Part shown: positions 33,960 through 44,346 of the stretch, in pieces
Numbering within the stretch: the first letter of the stretch is position 1
Layout: each line of letters opens with the position of its first letter
Assembly (NCBI RefSeq): GCF_004361885.1
Contig: NZ_SNWH01000006.1
Span: 62,001 to 126,000 of the forward strand
Origin: Halomonas ventosae
Lineage (GTDB): Bacteria; Pseudomonadota; Gammaproteobacteria; Pseudomonadales; Halomonadaceae
Length of the DNA: 64,000 bases
Direction: 5' to 3'
Notes under the pieces: model-generated
What the model was told of the DNA's origin: nothing
The model's database searches: none
Seen by the model: the letters and a program-made list of their open reading frames with translations, nothing else
Made by a program: the position numbers and the translations under genes

Positions 33960-34349
33960 TCAGTGGCCACGATCCGGGTGAAGGACGGGCTTCACACCTA
34001 CCTCGTCGTCGTGCAGCTCCACGGGCTTTCCGCGGGTCTTCTGTACGTGCTCGAGCTTGAGGTGTAGCCCCGTCTTGGCCAGCAGGTGGGCGCTCACCGG
34101 AGCGGTGATGAACAGGAACAGCGTGATCAGCAGTTCCTGGATGACCGGCTGTCCCTGGGTCGTCGAGAAGTAAAATATCGAGCCGATCAGGATACAGCCG
34201 ATACCCAGGGTGGTGGACTTGGTGGGACCATGCAGGCGCATGTAAAAGTCTTTCAGCAGCGTCATGCCCAGCGAGCCGATGAAGGCGAAAGTACCCCCGG
34301 CGATCAGAAAGAAGGAAATGACGCCTTCGAGAAACACATAGAAGTTCAT
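33960..34349 (-). CDS. mrpG: Mrp antiporter subunit G
   Basis: 129 residues, three membrane helices and a hydrophilic tail, matching MnhG/PhaG (GTFAFIGSLGMTLLKDFYMRLHGPTKSTTLG). Part of the multi-subunit Na+(K+)/H+ antiporter in the inner membrane. Last gene of the operon. Confidence 0.95.
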   Translation of the reverse strand: MNFYVFLEGVISFFLIAGGTFAFIGSLGMTLLKDFYMRLHGPTKSTTLGIGCILIGSIFYFSTTQGQPVIQELLITLFLFITAPVSAHLLAKTGLHLKLEHVQKTRGKPVELHDDEVGVKPVLHPDRGH

Positions 34350-34370
34350 GGTTGCTCCGTGGGTGCTGAG

Positions 34371-34640
34371 CTATTCGATGATGTCGCCACGCAGGATGTA
34401 CTTGCAGATGGCTACCGTACTGATGAAACCGAGCATGGCGATCAGCAGGGCCGCCTCGAAATACAGCTTGGTGTTCAACCACAGCCCCATCAGCACGATC
34501 AGCGCGATGGAGTTCACGTACATGGTGTCCAGTGCCAGGACACGATCCGGCAGGCTCGGGCCGATGGTCAGGCGAAAGGCATTCAGGAGAATAGCCATCA
34601 GGATCAGCGCCAGGCTGATCTTTAGCGCGATGTCTAACAT
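34371..34640 (-). CDS. mrpF: Mrp antiporter subunit F
   Basis: 89 residues with three membrane helices; the MnhF motif GPSLPDRVLALDTM is present. The start overlaps the end of mrpE by seven bases. Confidence 0.95.
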   Translation of the reverse strand: MLDIALKISLALILMAILLNAFRLTIGPSLPDRVLALDTMYVNSIALIVLMGLWLNTKLYFEAALLIAMLGFISTVAICKYILRGDIIE

Positions 34641-35131
34641 TCGTAGATCTCCTTCAACGGCCGCTCGTAGCGTTCGCGTATCGTTGTGATCAGCGTCTCC
34701 TCATCCTCCATGTCCAGGGTATGGATCAGCAACGACTTGCCATCCAGGCGCACATTGGCGGATACCGTCCCCGGCGTGAGACTGATGGTGCTGGCCAGGA
34801 TTGTGATGGTGAAGCGCTCCTCAAGCATCAGCGGATATTCCACGAAGGCTGGCTGCATGCGCTGCCGGGGATTGATGATCAGCCAGGCCACATGCAGGTT
34901 GGCGATGATGATGTCACCCAGCACGCGTAGTACATAGTGCAGCAGCTTGCCTGGGTTCTTGACATGGGGCTGTGCGTCCCAGAAGCGATAGGTCAGTAGT
35001 GGGATAACCAGGGCGAGGACGCCTCCCAGCAGGATATGGCCCGGCGCCATGCTGCGGGCCATCATCAACCATACCACCAGCAGCAGGATCGATAGCAGGG
35101 GCAGGGGCAGCCAGGGACGGGGTTTGATCAT
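34634..35131 (-). CDS. mrpE: Mrp antiporter subunit E
   Basis: 165 residues, two N-terminal helices and a cytoplasmic domain with the MnhE signature (TISLTPGTVSANVRLDGKSLLIHTLD). Overlaps mrpD by four bases. Confidence 0.95.
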   Translation of the reverse strand: MIKPRPWLPLPLLSILLLVVWLMMARSMAPGHILLGGVLALVIPLLTYRFWDAQPHVKNPGKLLHYVLRVLGDIIIANLHVAWLIINPRQRMQPAFVEYPLMLEERFTITILASTISLTPGTVSANVRLDGKSLLIHTLDMEDEETLITTIRERYERPLKEIYEC

Positions 35132-36636
35132 GGCGATTCTCCGGCATTTGACAGGACCGCACGCACCATAATATCAGGATCGGCCAGCTGTTCGGCGGTG
35201 GCGCAGGTATAGTCGCTGACCGGTCCCGCGAGGATAACCAGCAGCGGTGAGGCACCGAGCAGCCAACCCACGCCCAGCCAGCGCGATCGCGAGAGGGACA
35301 CGCCGGCAACCTCGCCCTCGTGGCTGCGCCAGAACAGCGTCGAGCCTGCCCTTGAGAGGGCGATGAGGGCGGCCAGGCCGGTGGCCAGCAGGATCGGCCA
35401 TAGCCACGGCTGCTGAGAGGTCTCGGCAGCGTTCAGCAGCAGGGCCTTGCCGATGGCTCCAGACAGCGGCGGCAGGCCTGCCACGGCCACTGCACCGATG
35501 AAAAATAGCCCGGCCAGCCAGTTCCCGTGATGCATCGGGCGACCCTTGACCAGCCGCGTGGCGGCCTTGCCTCGTTGTAGGCCGATCATCTCGGCCAGCA
35601 GGAAGAGTCCGCCAGTGACCAGGGTGGTATGCACCAGGTAGTAGAGCAGGGCGGCGGTGGCCGCCGGTGAGCCCATGCCGATGCCGGCCAGCAGGGTGCC
35701 CACCGAGACCACGATCAGATAGGCCACCAGCAGGCGCAGGTCGCGGGCGGCAAGCACGCCGATGCCGGCCACCACCATGGTCGCCAGTGACAGCCACCAG
35801 ACCCAGGGTTGCTCGAGGGCGGCCAGTGAGCCTGCCTGTTCGCCGAATACCAGGCTATAGACCCGCAGGATGGCGTAGATGCCAACCTTGGTCATGATCG
35901 CGAACAGTGCTGCCACCGGGGCCGGAGCGGCAGCATAGGCTCGTGGCAGCCAGAAATAGAGAGGCAGGAGGGCACTCTTGAGGCTGAACACCACGAGCAG
36001 CATCAAAGCGCCGGCGGTGACCAGTCCCTCTCTGTCGGCAGGCAGGTCCGACAGGCGAACCGCCATGTCGGCCATGTTGAGGGTGCCGGTGGCGCCATAG
36101 AGCACGCCGACGCTGATCAAGAACAGGGACGAACCTACCAGGTTGAGGACCACATAGTGTACCGCCGACTGGATTCGCGACTTGCCGCCGCCATGGATCA
36201 ACAACGCATAGGAGGCCAGCAGCAGCACCTCGAAGAACACAAAGAGGTTGAAGATGTCGCCGGTGAGGAAGGCGCCGTTGATGCCCATCAGCTGCAGCTG
36301 GAAGAGGCCGTGGAAGTTGCTTCCGCGCTCGTCGTCGCCAGCACAGGCGAATACCACCGCGCCCAGGGCAAGCACCGCGGTGAGCAGCACCATCAGGGCC
36401 GAGAGGCGGTCGAGTACCAGCACGATGCCGAAAGGCGGCTGCCAGCCACCCAGTGCGTAGTATGTAACCTCGCCATCGGCGGCTCTTGCCACCATGACCA
36501 TCGCGACGACCACCAGCAGGGCAGTGGCCGTGACACCCACCACGCGGTGCGTGCGCATGGTGCCATGCCGGCTGCGCAGCAGAAAGAGTCCTACCAGCAG
36601 CGGCAGCACGACGGGAAGAACGATCAGGTGCTGCAT
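35128..36636 (-). CDS. mrpD: Mrp antiporter subunit D
   Basis: 502 residues with about fourteen helices, homologous to proton-pumping NuoM/NuoN subunits of complex I. The conserved charged residues expected in the channel helices (for example E in FNLFVFFEVLLLASY, K in LFAIMTKVGIYAI) are present. ATG at 36636 overlaps the mrpC stop (TGATG); a GTG one codon earlier is possible. Confidence 0.95.
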   Translation of the reverse strand: MQHLIVLPVVLPLLVGLFLLRSRHGTMRTHRVVGVTATALLVVVAMVMVARAADGEVTYYALGGWQPPFGIVLVLDRLSALMVLLTAVLALGAVVFACAGDDERGSNFHGLFQLQLMGINGAFLTGDIFNLFVFFEVLLLASYALLIHGGGKSRIQSAVHYVVLNLVGSSLFLISVGVLYGATGTLNMADMAVRLSDLPADREGLVTAGALMLLVVFSLKSALLPLYFWLPRAYAAAPAPVAALFAIMTKVGIYAILRVYSLVFGEQAGSLAALEQPWVWWLSLATMVVAGIGVLAARDLRLLVAYLIVVSVGTLLAGIGMGSPAATAALLYYLVHTTLVTGGLFLLAEMIGLQRGKAATRLVKGRPMHHGNWLAGLFFIGAVAVAGLPPLSGAIGKALLLNAAETSQQPWLWPILLATGLAALIALSRAGSTLFWRSHEGEVAGVSLSRSRWLGVGWLLGASPLLVILAGPVSDYTCATAEQLADPDIMVRAVLSNAGESP

Positions 36637-36974
36637 CACCGGTGGGGCTCCTCTTGCTTGCGACCGTCGACATGGTCATTGCCCATCTCGCTGCGTGCGC
36701 GCATCGCCAGGATCACGACGAAGGCGGTCATCGCGAAGCCGATTACGATGGCAGTGAGTACCAGTGCCTGGGGCAGTGGATCGGCAAAGTGCGTCTGACC
36801 ATCGATGATGGCGGCTCCCCCGGTGGTCAGTCCGCCCATGGAGAATAGGAAGAGGTTGACTGCATAGGAGAGCAGGGTCAGCCCGACCACGACCGGGAAG
36901 GTCCGTCCGCGCAGGGTCAAGAAGAGCCCGCAGGCGGTCAATATGCCGGTGGTGATGGCATAGAGGCTTTCCAT
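36636..36974 (-). CDS. mrpC: Mrp antiporter subunit C
   Basis: 112 residues, three helices, homologous to NuoK (GLFLTLRGRTFPVVVGLTLLSYAVNLFLF). ATG at 36974 overlaps the mrpA stop and has AAGGAG upstream. Confidence 0.95.
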   Translation of the reverse strand: MESLYAITTGILTACGLFLTLRGRTFPVVVGLTLLSYAVNLFLFSMGGLTTGGAAIIDGQTHFADPLPQALVLTAIVIGFAMTAFVVILAMRARSEMGNDHVDGRKQEEPHR

Positions 36975-39805
36975 CAATGTTTCTCCTTGCTGGACTGCGA
37001 GAGATTCTCGTCATTGGCTGGTGCGCCCTTGGCCGGGCTGTAGGCCGTGGTGACCTTGCCGAGATTGGCCAGGATCATCAGGGTGGCGCCAACCACCGCC
37101 AGATAGACGCCCAGGTCGAAGAGGATAGCGGTGGCCAGCTCGACATCGCCGATCAGTGGCAGATAGAAGTGCCCGAAAGCCGACGTCAGGAAGGGCTTGT
37201 CGAACAGCCAGCTGCCGACCCCCGTCAAGGCGGCGATTCCGACCCCCGCAATGGCGACCGGTTGATACTCGAACTGCAATCGTTCCTGGGTCCAGTCCAC
37301 GCCGCGGGCTATGTAGAGAAGAATCAGCGCCACGGCGGTGATCAGCCCGGCGATGAAGCCGCCACCGGGAAAGTTGTGCCCGCGCAGGAAGATGAACACC
37401 GAGACCAGCAGCGCCAGCGGCAGCAGCGCCATGGAAATGGAGGTCAGGATCATCGGGTAGCGGTCCGGAGACCACAGGCGACCCTCGGCATCGCTGTGGG
37501 GCATGAACAGGCGCAGGCGCCGCAGCAGCTTGAAGATAGCCAGCCCGGCCAGCGCCAACACGGTGATTTCGCCCAGGGTATCAAAACCCCGGAAGTCGAC
37601 GAGGATGACGTTGACGACATTATGGCCCCCACCGCCAGCTACGCTGTTGTTGAGGAAGAAGCTAGAGATGCTGGCATTGTCACGGGTCAGTACGGCGTAG
37701 TTGAGACTGGCGACCACCATGCCCAGGGCACTCGCCACTATCGCGTCGTACAGGTTGCGAGGCGGCGAGGACTCCCGGTAGGTCTTCTGCGGCAGGAAGA
37801 ACAGCGCGAGCATGAGCAGGATCATGGTCACCACCTCCACCGACAGTTGAGTCAGCGCCAGGTCTGGAGCGGAGAAGCGGGCGAAGGTCAGCGACACCAT
37901 CAAACCCACCACGGACAGCATCAGCAGCGAAATCAGACGATGGCGGTGGGTCAATACCGTGCCCAGCCCACCGAAGATCAGCAGGGCCGCGCCCACTAGC
38001 AGGACACCATCTACTGGTCGCTGTGCCTCGTCGCCGGCCAGGCTCGGCATCATCAATAGGCCTAGGCCGCCGAGCAGCAGGGAGGCCAGCAGTAGCAGCC
38101 CCACATAGCGCTGCAGTGAGCCATTGTCGATCCTCTTTAGAATGATCTCGGCCCATCGTGCCAGACCCTGCATGGCGCACTCGAAGACGATTCGCGCATC
38201 CACCGGGCGAAAGCCCTTCAGGAAGCGACGCAGATCGGGGTGTCGCCAGTAGGTGGCAATGCCGGCAACGATGGCCACCCCGCTCATGGCCAGCGGCAGG
38301 TTGAAGCCGTGCCAGATCGCCAGGTGGAACTCGAGCGGCTTGCCCACCACCGCCCGTGTCGCGAGATCCATCAGTCCACCGGCCGTAAGCGAGGGAAACA
38401 GACCGACCAGCACGCACAGTGTCACCAGCAGTTCCATCGGAGCTCGCATCATGTGCGGCGGTTCGTGGGGCGTTTCCGGGGACGCTTCCCGTGGAGGTGC
38501 GAAGAAGACCGCATGCACCAGGCGCAGCGAGTAAGCCACCGAGAGGATGCCGCCAAGCGTGGCGAGTACCGGCAACAACCCGCTCAGCCCACCGAGCATC
38601 GGGGTGGCCAGTGTCTCGGTGAAGAACATCTCCTTGGAAAGAAAGCCGTTGAGCAGCGGTACCCCCGCCATGGCGGCACCCGCCAGGGTGGTCAGCAGGG
38701 CGGTGATCGGCATGCTGTGTCTGAGCCCTCCCAGGTACTTGAGCTCGCGGGTGCCGGCCTCGTGGTCGATGATGCCCGAGCTCATGAACAATGCCGCCTT
38801 AAAGGTAGCGTGGTTAAAGATGTGGAAGAGCGCAGCCAACACCGCCATGGGACTGCCGATGCCCAGCAGCACCGTGATCAACCCCAGGTGGCTGACCGTG
38901 GAGAAGGCCAGGATCCCCTTGAGGTCGGTCTTCATCAGCGCGAACCAGGCGCCATAAAGCATCGTCGTCATGCCGATCAGGGAGACGATCACGGTCCACA
39001 TCTCGCTGCCGGCGATCGCCGGATGCAGGCGAGCCATCAGGAAAATGCCCGCCTTGACCATAGTCGCCGAATGCAGGTAGGCCGAGACCGGCGTCGGGGC
39101 GGCCATGGCATGCGGCAACCAGAACTGGAAGGGAAACTGGGCCGACTTGGTGAAGGCGCCCAGCAGCACCAGTACCAGCATTATGGGGTAGCGCGGGTCG
39201 GCGAGGATGACCGCGCCGCTGTCGAGCACCGTGTCCATGTCGTGGCTGCCGACGATGTCGCCCAGCAATAGCAGGCCCGCCAGCAGCGCCAGCCCCCCTG
39301 CGCCGGTTACGGCTAGCGCCATGCGCGCCCCCTTGCGAGCATCGCTGCGATGTGACCAGAAGCCGATCAGCAGGAAGGAGGAAATGCTGGTCAGCTCCCA
39401 GAACAGCCACAGCAGCAGCAGGTTGTCGGACATGACGATGCCGACCATCGAGGCCATGAACAGGATCAGGTAGGCATAGAAGCGCCCGAAGGGCTCCTCG
39501 GGAGAGAGGTAGTAATGCGCATAGAGCAGGATCAACAGGCCGATGCCAAGAATCAGGATATTAAAGAGCAGCGATAGCCCATCGAGGCGAAAGGCCAGCT
39601 CCAGCCCCAGCATTGGCACCCACTCGGCGGTAAAGCGCAGCGCCTCGCCGGTCTGCAAGGCGGGCACCTGACTCAGGGTCAGCAGCAGTGCCAGGGCAGG
39701 CAGCAGCGCGGTCGACTGCGTGCAGTGGCGTCGGCCGCTTCTCTGGGTGAATGCTGGCACCAGCATCCCTAGCAAGGGAAGCAGGGCTATCCACAGTAAT
39801 ATCAT
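36974..39805 (-). CDS. mrpA: Mrp antiporter fused subunit A/B
   Basis: 943 residues. The N-terminal 500 residues are NuoL-like with the conserved [16 protein letters not shown] and [35 protein letters not shown] segments. The C-terminal part has the MrpA-specific domain and then a complete MrpB-like domain (from about residue 800: [32 protein letters not shown]). This AB fusion defines group 2 Mrp systems (PhaAB, MrpA'). The complex exchanges Na+ or K+ for protons, which supports growth in salt and at alkaline pH. First gene of the six-gene operon. Confidence 0.95.
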   Translation of the reverse strand: MILLWIALLPLLGMLVPAFTQRSGRRHCTQSTALLPALALLLTLSQVPALQTGEALRFTAEWVPMLGLELAFRLDGLSLLFNILILGIGLLILLYAHYYLSPEEPFGRFYAYLILFMASMVGIVMSDNLLLLWLFWELTSISSFLLIGFWSHRSDARKGARMALAVTGAGGLALLAGLLLLGDIVGSHDMDTVLDSGAVILADPRYPIMLVLVLLGAFTKSAQFPFQFWLPHAMAAPTPVSAYLHSATMVKAGIFLMARLHPAIAGSEMWTVIVSLIGMTTMLYGAWFALMKTDLKGILAFSTVSHLGLITVLLGIGSPMAVLAALFHIFNHATFKAALFMSSGIIDHEAGTRELKYLGGLRHSMPITALLTTLAGAAMAGVPLLNGFLSKEMFFTETLATPMLGGLSGLLPVLATLGGILSVAYSLRLVHAVFFAPPREASPETPHEPPHMMRAPMELLVTLCVLVGLFPSLTAGGLMDLATRAVVGKPLEFHLAIWHGFNLPLAMSGVAIVAGIATYWRHPDLRRFLKGFRPVDARIVFECAMQGLARWAEIILKRIDNGSLQRYVGLLLLASLLLGGLGLLMMPSLAGDEAQRPVDGVLLVGAALLIFGGLGTVLTHRHRLISLLMLSVVGLMVSLTFARFSAPDLALTQLSVEVVTMILLMLALFFLPQKTYRESSPPRNLYDAIVASALGMVVASLNYAVLTRDNASISSFFLNNSVAGGGGHNVVNVILVDFRGFDTLGEITVLALAGLAIFKLLRRLRLFMPHSDAEGRLWSPDRYPMILTSISMALLPLALLVSVFIFLRGHNFPGGGFIAGLITAVALILLYIARGVDWTQERLQFEYQPVAIAGVGIAALTGVGSWLFDKPFLTSAFGHFYLPLIGDVELATAILFDLGVYLAVVGATLMILANLGKVTTAYSPAKGAPANDENLSQSSKEKH

Positions 39806-40194
39806 CGGTCAGTCGTCCTGCGGGATCTCGGGGAATGAGCTACCAGTTCGCGTGCGTCTCTCGGTCGGACGCCTTTGCGTTTTCTCCATACTCTAACGCA
39901 AAGAGGCAGCTCTCGCGCACCTTGCGCATTCAATGTCTTGTCATCGGTGGGGGGCTGCCAGAAGCCGTTAATTGTACAGTAGTTATACATGAGAATGGAG
40001 CTTGTTCGTCTTGTTCGTGCCTTGGCCGAGCCGTTTTCATAACGCCTCTCAAGGGCGCCGATGCGCAAGGTGACAAGAGATCGGTATCGTGTCGGTATTG
40101 CTTCGATCCGCTCGCCGGCGCCTGAACGGGCTGGCCTGACGGGCGGTTCTAGGTGATGATCGGACGGTTCATGGAATGTCCTGCAGGAGCGACG
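39806..40194. promoter_or_regulatory. Divergent promoter region of the mrp operon and mltB
   Basis: A 389-bp gap with lower GC content around 39880-40030, no convincing ORF. It has two direct copies of CTTGTTCGT (about 40003-40020) and TGTA/TACA inverted bases near 39974-39990 with -10-like TACAAT on the minus strand. No operator can be named. Confidence 0.4.
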
Positions 40195-41463
40195 ATGAGA
40201 CGGATGCTGACCACCCACCTGCTGCTGGCCCTGCTGGCGGGCTATTCGGCGGTGCCTGCCAGCGAGACCAACCTGGCCGTGGCTGACGAGCGCGGCGAGA
40301 CGAGCGGCGCTGTGGCCAAGCGCGAGGCCGGCGAGCAGGCGACCCGAATGGACTTCGCCCGCTGGCTCGCTGACTTTCGGCGCGAGGCGCGCTCAGAGGG
40401 CATCGGCGAGGCGACCCTGGCACGGGCCCTGGACGGCCTGCGCTATCGTCCGCGGGTGATCGAGCTCGATCGCGCCCAGCCCGAGTTCGTGCGGCCCATC
40501 TGGCAGTACCTGGACAGCGCCGTCTCAGCAACCCGGGTGACCACCGGGAGGCAGCGCCTGGCCGCGCATCGCGCCACGGCGCGGCAGATGGAGCAGCGCT
40601 ACGGCGTACCCGCCGAGGTGATCGTCGCCATCTGGGGCATCGAGAGCAACTATGGCGGCAACTTCGGCAACTTCTCGACCCTGGAGGCCCTGGCCAGCCT
40701 GGCCTATGAGGGCCGCCGCCGCGACTTCGCCCGCAGCGAGCTGCTCGCGGCGTTGCGCATCCTCGAGGACGGGGATATCGCCCCGGAGCGCATGCTCGGC
40801 TCCTGGGCCGGCGCCATGGGGCACACTCAGTTCCTCCCGTCGAGCTTCGAGGCCTATGCCGTGGATGGCGATGGCGACGGCCGACGTGACATCTGGGGCA
40901 GTATCCCGGATGTGATGGCCTCTACCGCCCACTATCTCGACCGGGCCGGCTGGCAGGCAGGACAGCCCTGGGGCATTGAAGTCCGTGTTCCCGACGGTTT
41001 CCCCTTCGCTGACGCCGAGCTCTCCATCCGTCACCCCAGTCGCGACTGGACCCAGCGCGGCGTGCGCACCCTGGATGGCACGCCGCTGCCCGACTTCGCC
41101 GCGGCCTCGGTGATCGTGCCCGCTGGCGCCAAGGGCCCGGCCTTTCTGGTTGGCCCCAACTTTCGGGCCATCCTGCGCTACAACAACGCCACCAGCTATG
41201 CCCTGGCGGTGGGCATCCTGGCCGATAAGATTGCCGGACGCGGCGGCGTGGTGCAGACATGGCCCCGGGCAGAGCAGCCGCTGAGTCGTGACCAGCTGCG
41301 CGAGATGCAGCGTCTGCTCAACCAGCGGGGCTTCGCGGTAGGAGTGCCGGACGGGATCATGGGTCCCAATACCCGCCGCGGCCTGCGGGAGTTCCAGGCT
41401 GCCGTCGGCACACCCCCCGATGGCTTCGCCACCCGCAGTCTGCTCGAGCGCCTGAAACGCTGA
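40195..41463 (+). CDS. Lytic murein transglycosylase, MltB family, with peptidoglycan-binding domain
   Basis: 422 residues. An N-terminal signal sequence (MRRMLTTHLLLALLAGYSAVPAS) sends it to the periplasm; no lipobox cysteine is seen. The SLT_2 catalytic domain has the active-site Glu in IWGIESNYGG (near 150), followed by MGHTQFLPSSF. The last 60 residues are a PG_binding_1 domain (LNQRGFAVGVPDGIMGPNTRRGLREFQ). It cleaves peptidoglycan glycan strands to 1,6-anhydro products. Start with AGGAG upstream at 40184-40188. Confidence 0.92.
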   Translation: MRRMLTTHLLLALLAGYSAVPASETNLAVADERGETSGAVAKREAGEQATRMDFARWLADFRREARSEGIGEATLARALDGLRYRPRVIELDRAQPEFVRPIWQYLDSAVSATRVTTGRQRLAAHRATARQMEQRYGVPAEVIVAIWGIESNYGGNFGNFSTLEALASLAYEGRRRDFARSELLAALRILEDGDIAPERMLGSWAGAMGHTQFLPSSFEAYAVDGDGDGRRDIWGSIPDVMASTAHYLDRAGWQAGQPWGIEVRVPDGFPFADAELSIRHPSRDWTQRGVRTLDGTPLPDFAAASVIVPAGAKGPAFLVGPNFRAILRYNNATSYALAVGILADKIAGRGGVVQTWPRAEQPLSRDQLREMQRLLNQRGFAVGVPDGIMGPNTRRGLREFQAAVGTPPDGFATRSLLERLKR

Positions 41464-41659
41464 CCCCTTGGCCCAGAGGAGGCCATTACCCTGACACCAT
41501 CGCCTGCCCTTGCTGGTCGCCCTGCTGCTCGGTCGCCGCTCCATCGGCCATCTGGGGCTGCTCGACGTAGATGAGACCTTCCTCCACGAGCCTGTTTGCG
41601 ATGAGGATTCGCCGTTTGTTCCCCACGACCGGGACGAGTCGCGGTGATCTCTCGGTAGC

Positions 41660-42373
41660 TCAGAAGAGCCGGGCAAGCAGGGCCGTCACCGCGGTCTCCA
41701 CGCGCAGGATGCGCGGTCCCAGGTGAATGCCCTGGCAGCCTGCGACGAGCAGCTGGTCCACTTCCCAGGGGATGAAGCCACCCTCTGGCCCCACCACCAG
41801 CAGCACCGGTTCGTCGAGGCCGCGGGGGCAGTCGCTCGGCATACCGGGGTGAGCCACCAGGCCCCGGCGGTCGGTCATCAGGCCTGGCAGTTGCTTCTCG
41901 ATGAAGGGGCGAAAGCCCTTGGCCAGGGTGACCTCGGGCAGCCGGGTGTCGCGGGCCTGCTCCAGGCCGAGCACCAGGTGGCGTCGAATCTTCGCCGCGT
42001 CGAGTTCCGGCGACTGCCAGTAGCTCTTCTCCACCCGGCGGGTGTTGAGCAGGGTCATGTGCTTTACCCCGAGGGCGGTGACATGCTCCAGGGTGCGCGC
42101 CAGCATTCGCGGGCGGGGCAGGGCGAGCACCAGGTGTACCGGCAGGCCCGGCGGCGGCGACTGGTCCAGGGCAGTGACATCGAAGCAGGCTTCCTGCTCG
42201 TCCAGGGTCAGCAACTGGCCGCGTCCCAGGCGCCCTCCCTCGATCCCCAGGGTCAGGCTGTCGCCGGGCCTCGCCCGATGGACCTCGCGCAGGTGGGCCA
42301 GGCGTCGCGGGTCGTTGACTCGGGCTAGGCGGTGATTCTCGATGTCGTCGGGAGAGAGCAGTATCAGGTTCAT
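41660..42373 (-). CDS. rsmE: 16S rRNA m3U1498 methyltransferase RsmE
   Basis: 237 residues. An N-terminal PUA-like domain, then a SPOUT fold with the knot motif VVGPEGGF and GPRILRVETA near the C-terminus. It methylates N3 of U1498 in the decoding region. Start taken at MNLILLSPDD, the family start; the frame is open upstream into the divergent phaR region. A 196-base gap to the end of mltB holds no certain gene. Confidence 0.93.
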   Translation of the reverse strand: MNLILLSPDDIENHRLARVNDPRRLAHLREVHRARPGDSLTLGIEGGRLGRGQLLTLDEQEACFDVTALDQSPPPGLPVHLVLALPRPRMLARTLEHVTALGVKHMTLLNTRRVEKSYWQSPELDAAKIRRHLVLGLEQARDTRLPEVTLAKGFRPFIEKQLPGLMTDRRGLVAHPGMPSDCPRGLDEPVLLVVGPEGGFIPWEVDQLLVAGCQGIHLGPRILRVETAVTALLARLF

Positions 42374-42485
42374 GGGCCTCGCCGCGTTGGAGACGGAATG
42401 ATGGCTATGCCTTGCATGGTCGGTGTCGCGATGCACAATGGCCATACAGGAGTATCCGCTTCTGCGTATAACAAGGAGCAGCGCC

Positions 42486-42950
42486 GTGCGCGTGATTCGC
42501 AAGTATGCCAACCGCAGGCTCTATGATACCGAACAGAGCCGCTACGTGACCCTCGAGGACCTGCGCGGCCTAATCCTCGACGAGGTGCCCTTCCGTGTCG
42601 AGGACGCCAAGAGTGGCGAGGATCTGACCCGTACCATCCTGCTGTCGATCATCATCGAGCAGGAACAGGCCGATGGCGATGCCCAGGTGTTCTCCAACGA
42701 CCTGCTCGCCCAGTTCATTCGTGTCTATGACATGGCCCAGCCCCTGCCCCTGGCCCGCTACCTGGAGCAGGGCACCAAGCTAATGCTTGAGCAGCAAAAA
42801 CGCGTGCAGGACCAGTGGCAGCAGGCCATGCGTCACTCGCCCATTGAACTGATGCGCGAACTGGCCGAGGAGAACATGAAGTTCTGGCAAAAGACCATCA
42901 ATCAGGCCGGCTCCCCAGACGATGACGACAAGGGCAGCGGCACGCCGTGA
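42486..42950 (+). CDS. phaR: Polyhydroxyalkanoate synthesis regulator PhaR
   Basis: 154 residues. The N-terminal DNA-binding PHB_acc_N domain is clear (IRKYANRRLYDTEQSRYVTLEDLRGLI, 3-30), followed by the PHB_acc domain and a charged tail. PhaR binds both PHA granules and promoters such as phaP, repressing until polymer forms. No phaC, phaP or phaA is in this window. GTG start at 42486 with AAGGAG seven bases before it. Confidence 0.9.
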   Translation: MRVIRKYANRRLYDTEQSRYVTLEDLRGLILDEVPFRVEDAKSGEDLTRTILLSIIIEQEQADGDAQVFSNDLLAQFIRVYDMAQPLPLARYLEQGTKLMLEQQKRVQDQWQQAMRHSPIELMRELAEENMKFWQKTINQAGSPDDDDKGSGTP

Positions 42951-43020
42951 ACGACGTTGCAGACGCGTTTCTGACATAATGCCGCGATGTTTCCTGCATG
43001 ATGGTGAGGTAGTCCAGCGG

Positions 43021-44316
43021 ATGAAGGTTTTGATCATCGGCGGCGGTGGCCGCGAACATGCCCTGGCCTGGAAGGTCGCCCAGTCCCCTCGAGTCGAGAC
43101 CGTCTTTGTGGCGCCGGGCAATGCCGGCACCGCCCGCGAGCCCGGCCTTGAGAACGTAGTCATCGGCGCCGAGGACCTGGATGGCCTGGTGGCCTTCGCC
43201 CGGGCGCAGGAGGTGGCGCTGACCATCGTCGGGCCCGAGGCGCCGCTGGTGGCGGGTGTGGTGGACCGCTTTCGCCAGGTGGGCCTGGCGATCTTCGGGC
43301 CGACGGCCGGCGCGGCCCGCCTTGAGGGCTCCAAGGCTTTCTCCAAGGACTTCCTGGCCCGCCACGCCATTCCCACTGCCGACTACCGCAGCTTCACCGC
43401 GGTGGCGCCGGCGCTCGAGTACCTCGAGGAGAAGGGGGCGCCCATCGTCATCAAGGCCGACGGCCTGGCTGCCGGCAAGGGCGTCATCGTGGCCATGACC
43501 CATGATGAGGCAGAGGCCGCGATCCGCGACATGCTCGAGGCTAATGCCTTCGGCGATGCCGGGGCCCGGGTGGTGATCGAGGCATTCCTCGAGGGCGAAG
43601 AGGCGAGCTTCATCGTCATGGTCGACGGCGAGACGATCCTGCCCATGGCCACCAGCCAGGACCACAAACGGGTCGGCGATGGCGACACTGGCCCCAACAC
43701 CGGCGGCATGGGGGCGTACTCCCCGGCACCGGTGGTCACCGACAAGGTCTTCGAGCGCATCATGGCGCGGGTCATCCGGCCCACGGTGCAGGGCATGGCC
43801 GAGGAGGGACATCCCTACACCGGCTTCCTCTATGCCGGCCTGATGATCGACGCCGACGGCAACCCGCGGGTGATCGAATATAATTGCCGCTTCGGCGACC
43901 CCGAGACCCAGCCGATCATGTTGCGCCTGGCGTCAGACCTCGCCGAGTTATGCCTGGCCGGCGCCCATGGCGAGCTGGCCGGCCATGCCTGCGACTGGGA
44001 GCCGCGCGCCGCGGTGGGCGTGGTGATGGCCGCGGGCGGGTATCCGGGCCGCTACCGCAAGGGGGATGCCATCGCGGGGCTCGAGGCCGCCGAAGCCAGC
44101 GGCTGTAAGGTCTTTCATGCCGGCACCGCCGAGGATGAAATGGGCCGGGTGGTCACCGCCGGGGGGCGGGTGCTGTGTGTAACCGCGTTGGGTGAAGGTG
44201 TCGCGGCGGCTCGCGACCTGGCTTATCGGGGGGTGGCCAAAATTAGCTGGCCCGATGTGCTCTACCGCCGGGATATCGCGCATCGGGCGATCGCCCGTGA
44301 GCGCGTCGACGCCTGA
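43021..44316 (+). CDS. purD: Phosphoribosylamine-glycine ligase PurD
   Basis: 431 residues. ATP-grasp enzyme of purine synthesis, forming GAR from phosphoribosylamine, glycine and ATP. Motifs: KVLIIGGGGREHALAWK at the start, IVIKADGLAAGKGV, NTGGMGAYSPAP, YNCRFGDPETQ. No purH or purine operator is next to it here. Confidence 0.97.
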   Translation: MKVLIIGGGGREHALAWKVAQSPRVETVFVAPGNAGTAREPGLENVVIGAEDLDGLVAFARAQEVALTIVGPEAPLVAGVVDRFRQVGLAIFGPTAGAARLEGSKAFSKDFLARHAIPTADYRSFTAVAPALEYLEEKGAPIVIKADGLAAGKGVIVAMTHDEAEAAIRDMLEANAFGDAGARVVIEAFLEGEEASFIVMVDGETILPMATSQDHKRVGDGDTGPNTGGMGAYSPAPVVTDKVFERIMARVIRPTVQGMAEEGHPYTGFLYAGLMIDADGNPRVIEYNCRFGDPETQPIMLRLASDLAELCLAGAHGELAGHACDWEPRAAVGVVMAAGGYPGRYRKGDAIAGLEAAEASGCKVFHAGTAEDEMGRVVTAGGRVLCVTALGEGVAAARDLAYRGVAKISWPDVLYRRDIAHRAIARERVDA

Positions 44317-44346
44317 CAGCAGGTAACCATACGATCAGGAGCGAGC

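Noticed and set aside
41495-41660. Short minus-strand frame after rsmE reading ...NKRRILIANRLVEEGLIYVEQPQM...
   Set aside because: It looks slightly protein-like, but has no Shine-Dalgarno or good start; a plus-strand frame over the same bases looks equally plausible. Left as a 196-bp gap.
40525-41676. 383-codon minus-strand ORF opposite mltB
   Set aside because: Shadow frame of mltB running into the intergenic region; no family resemblance.
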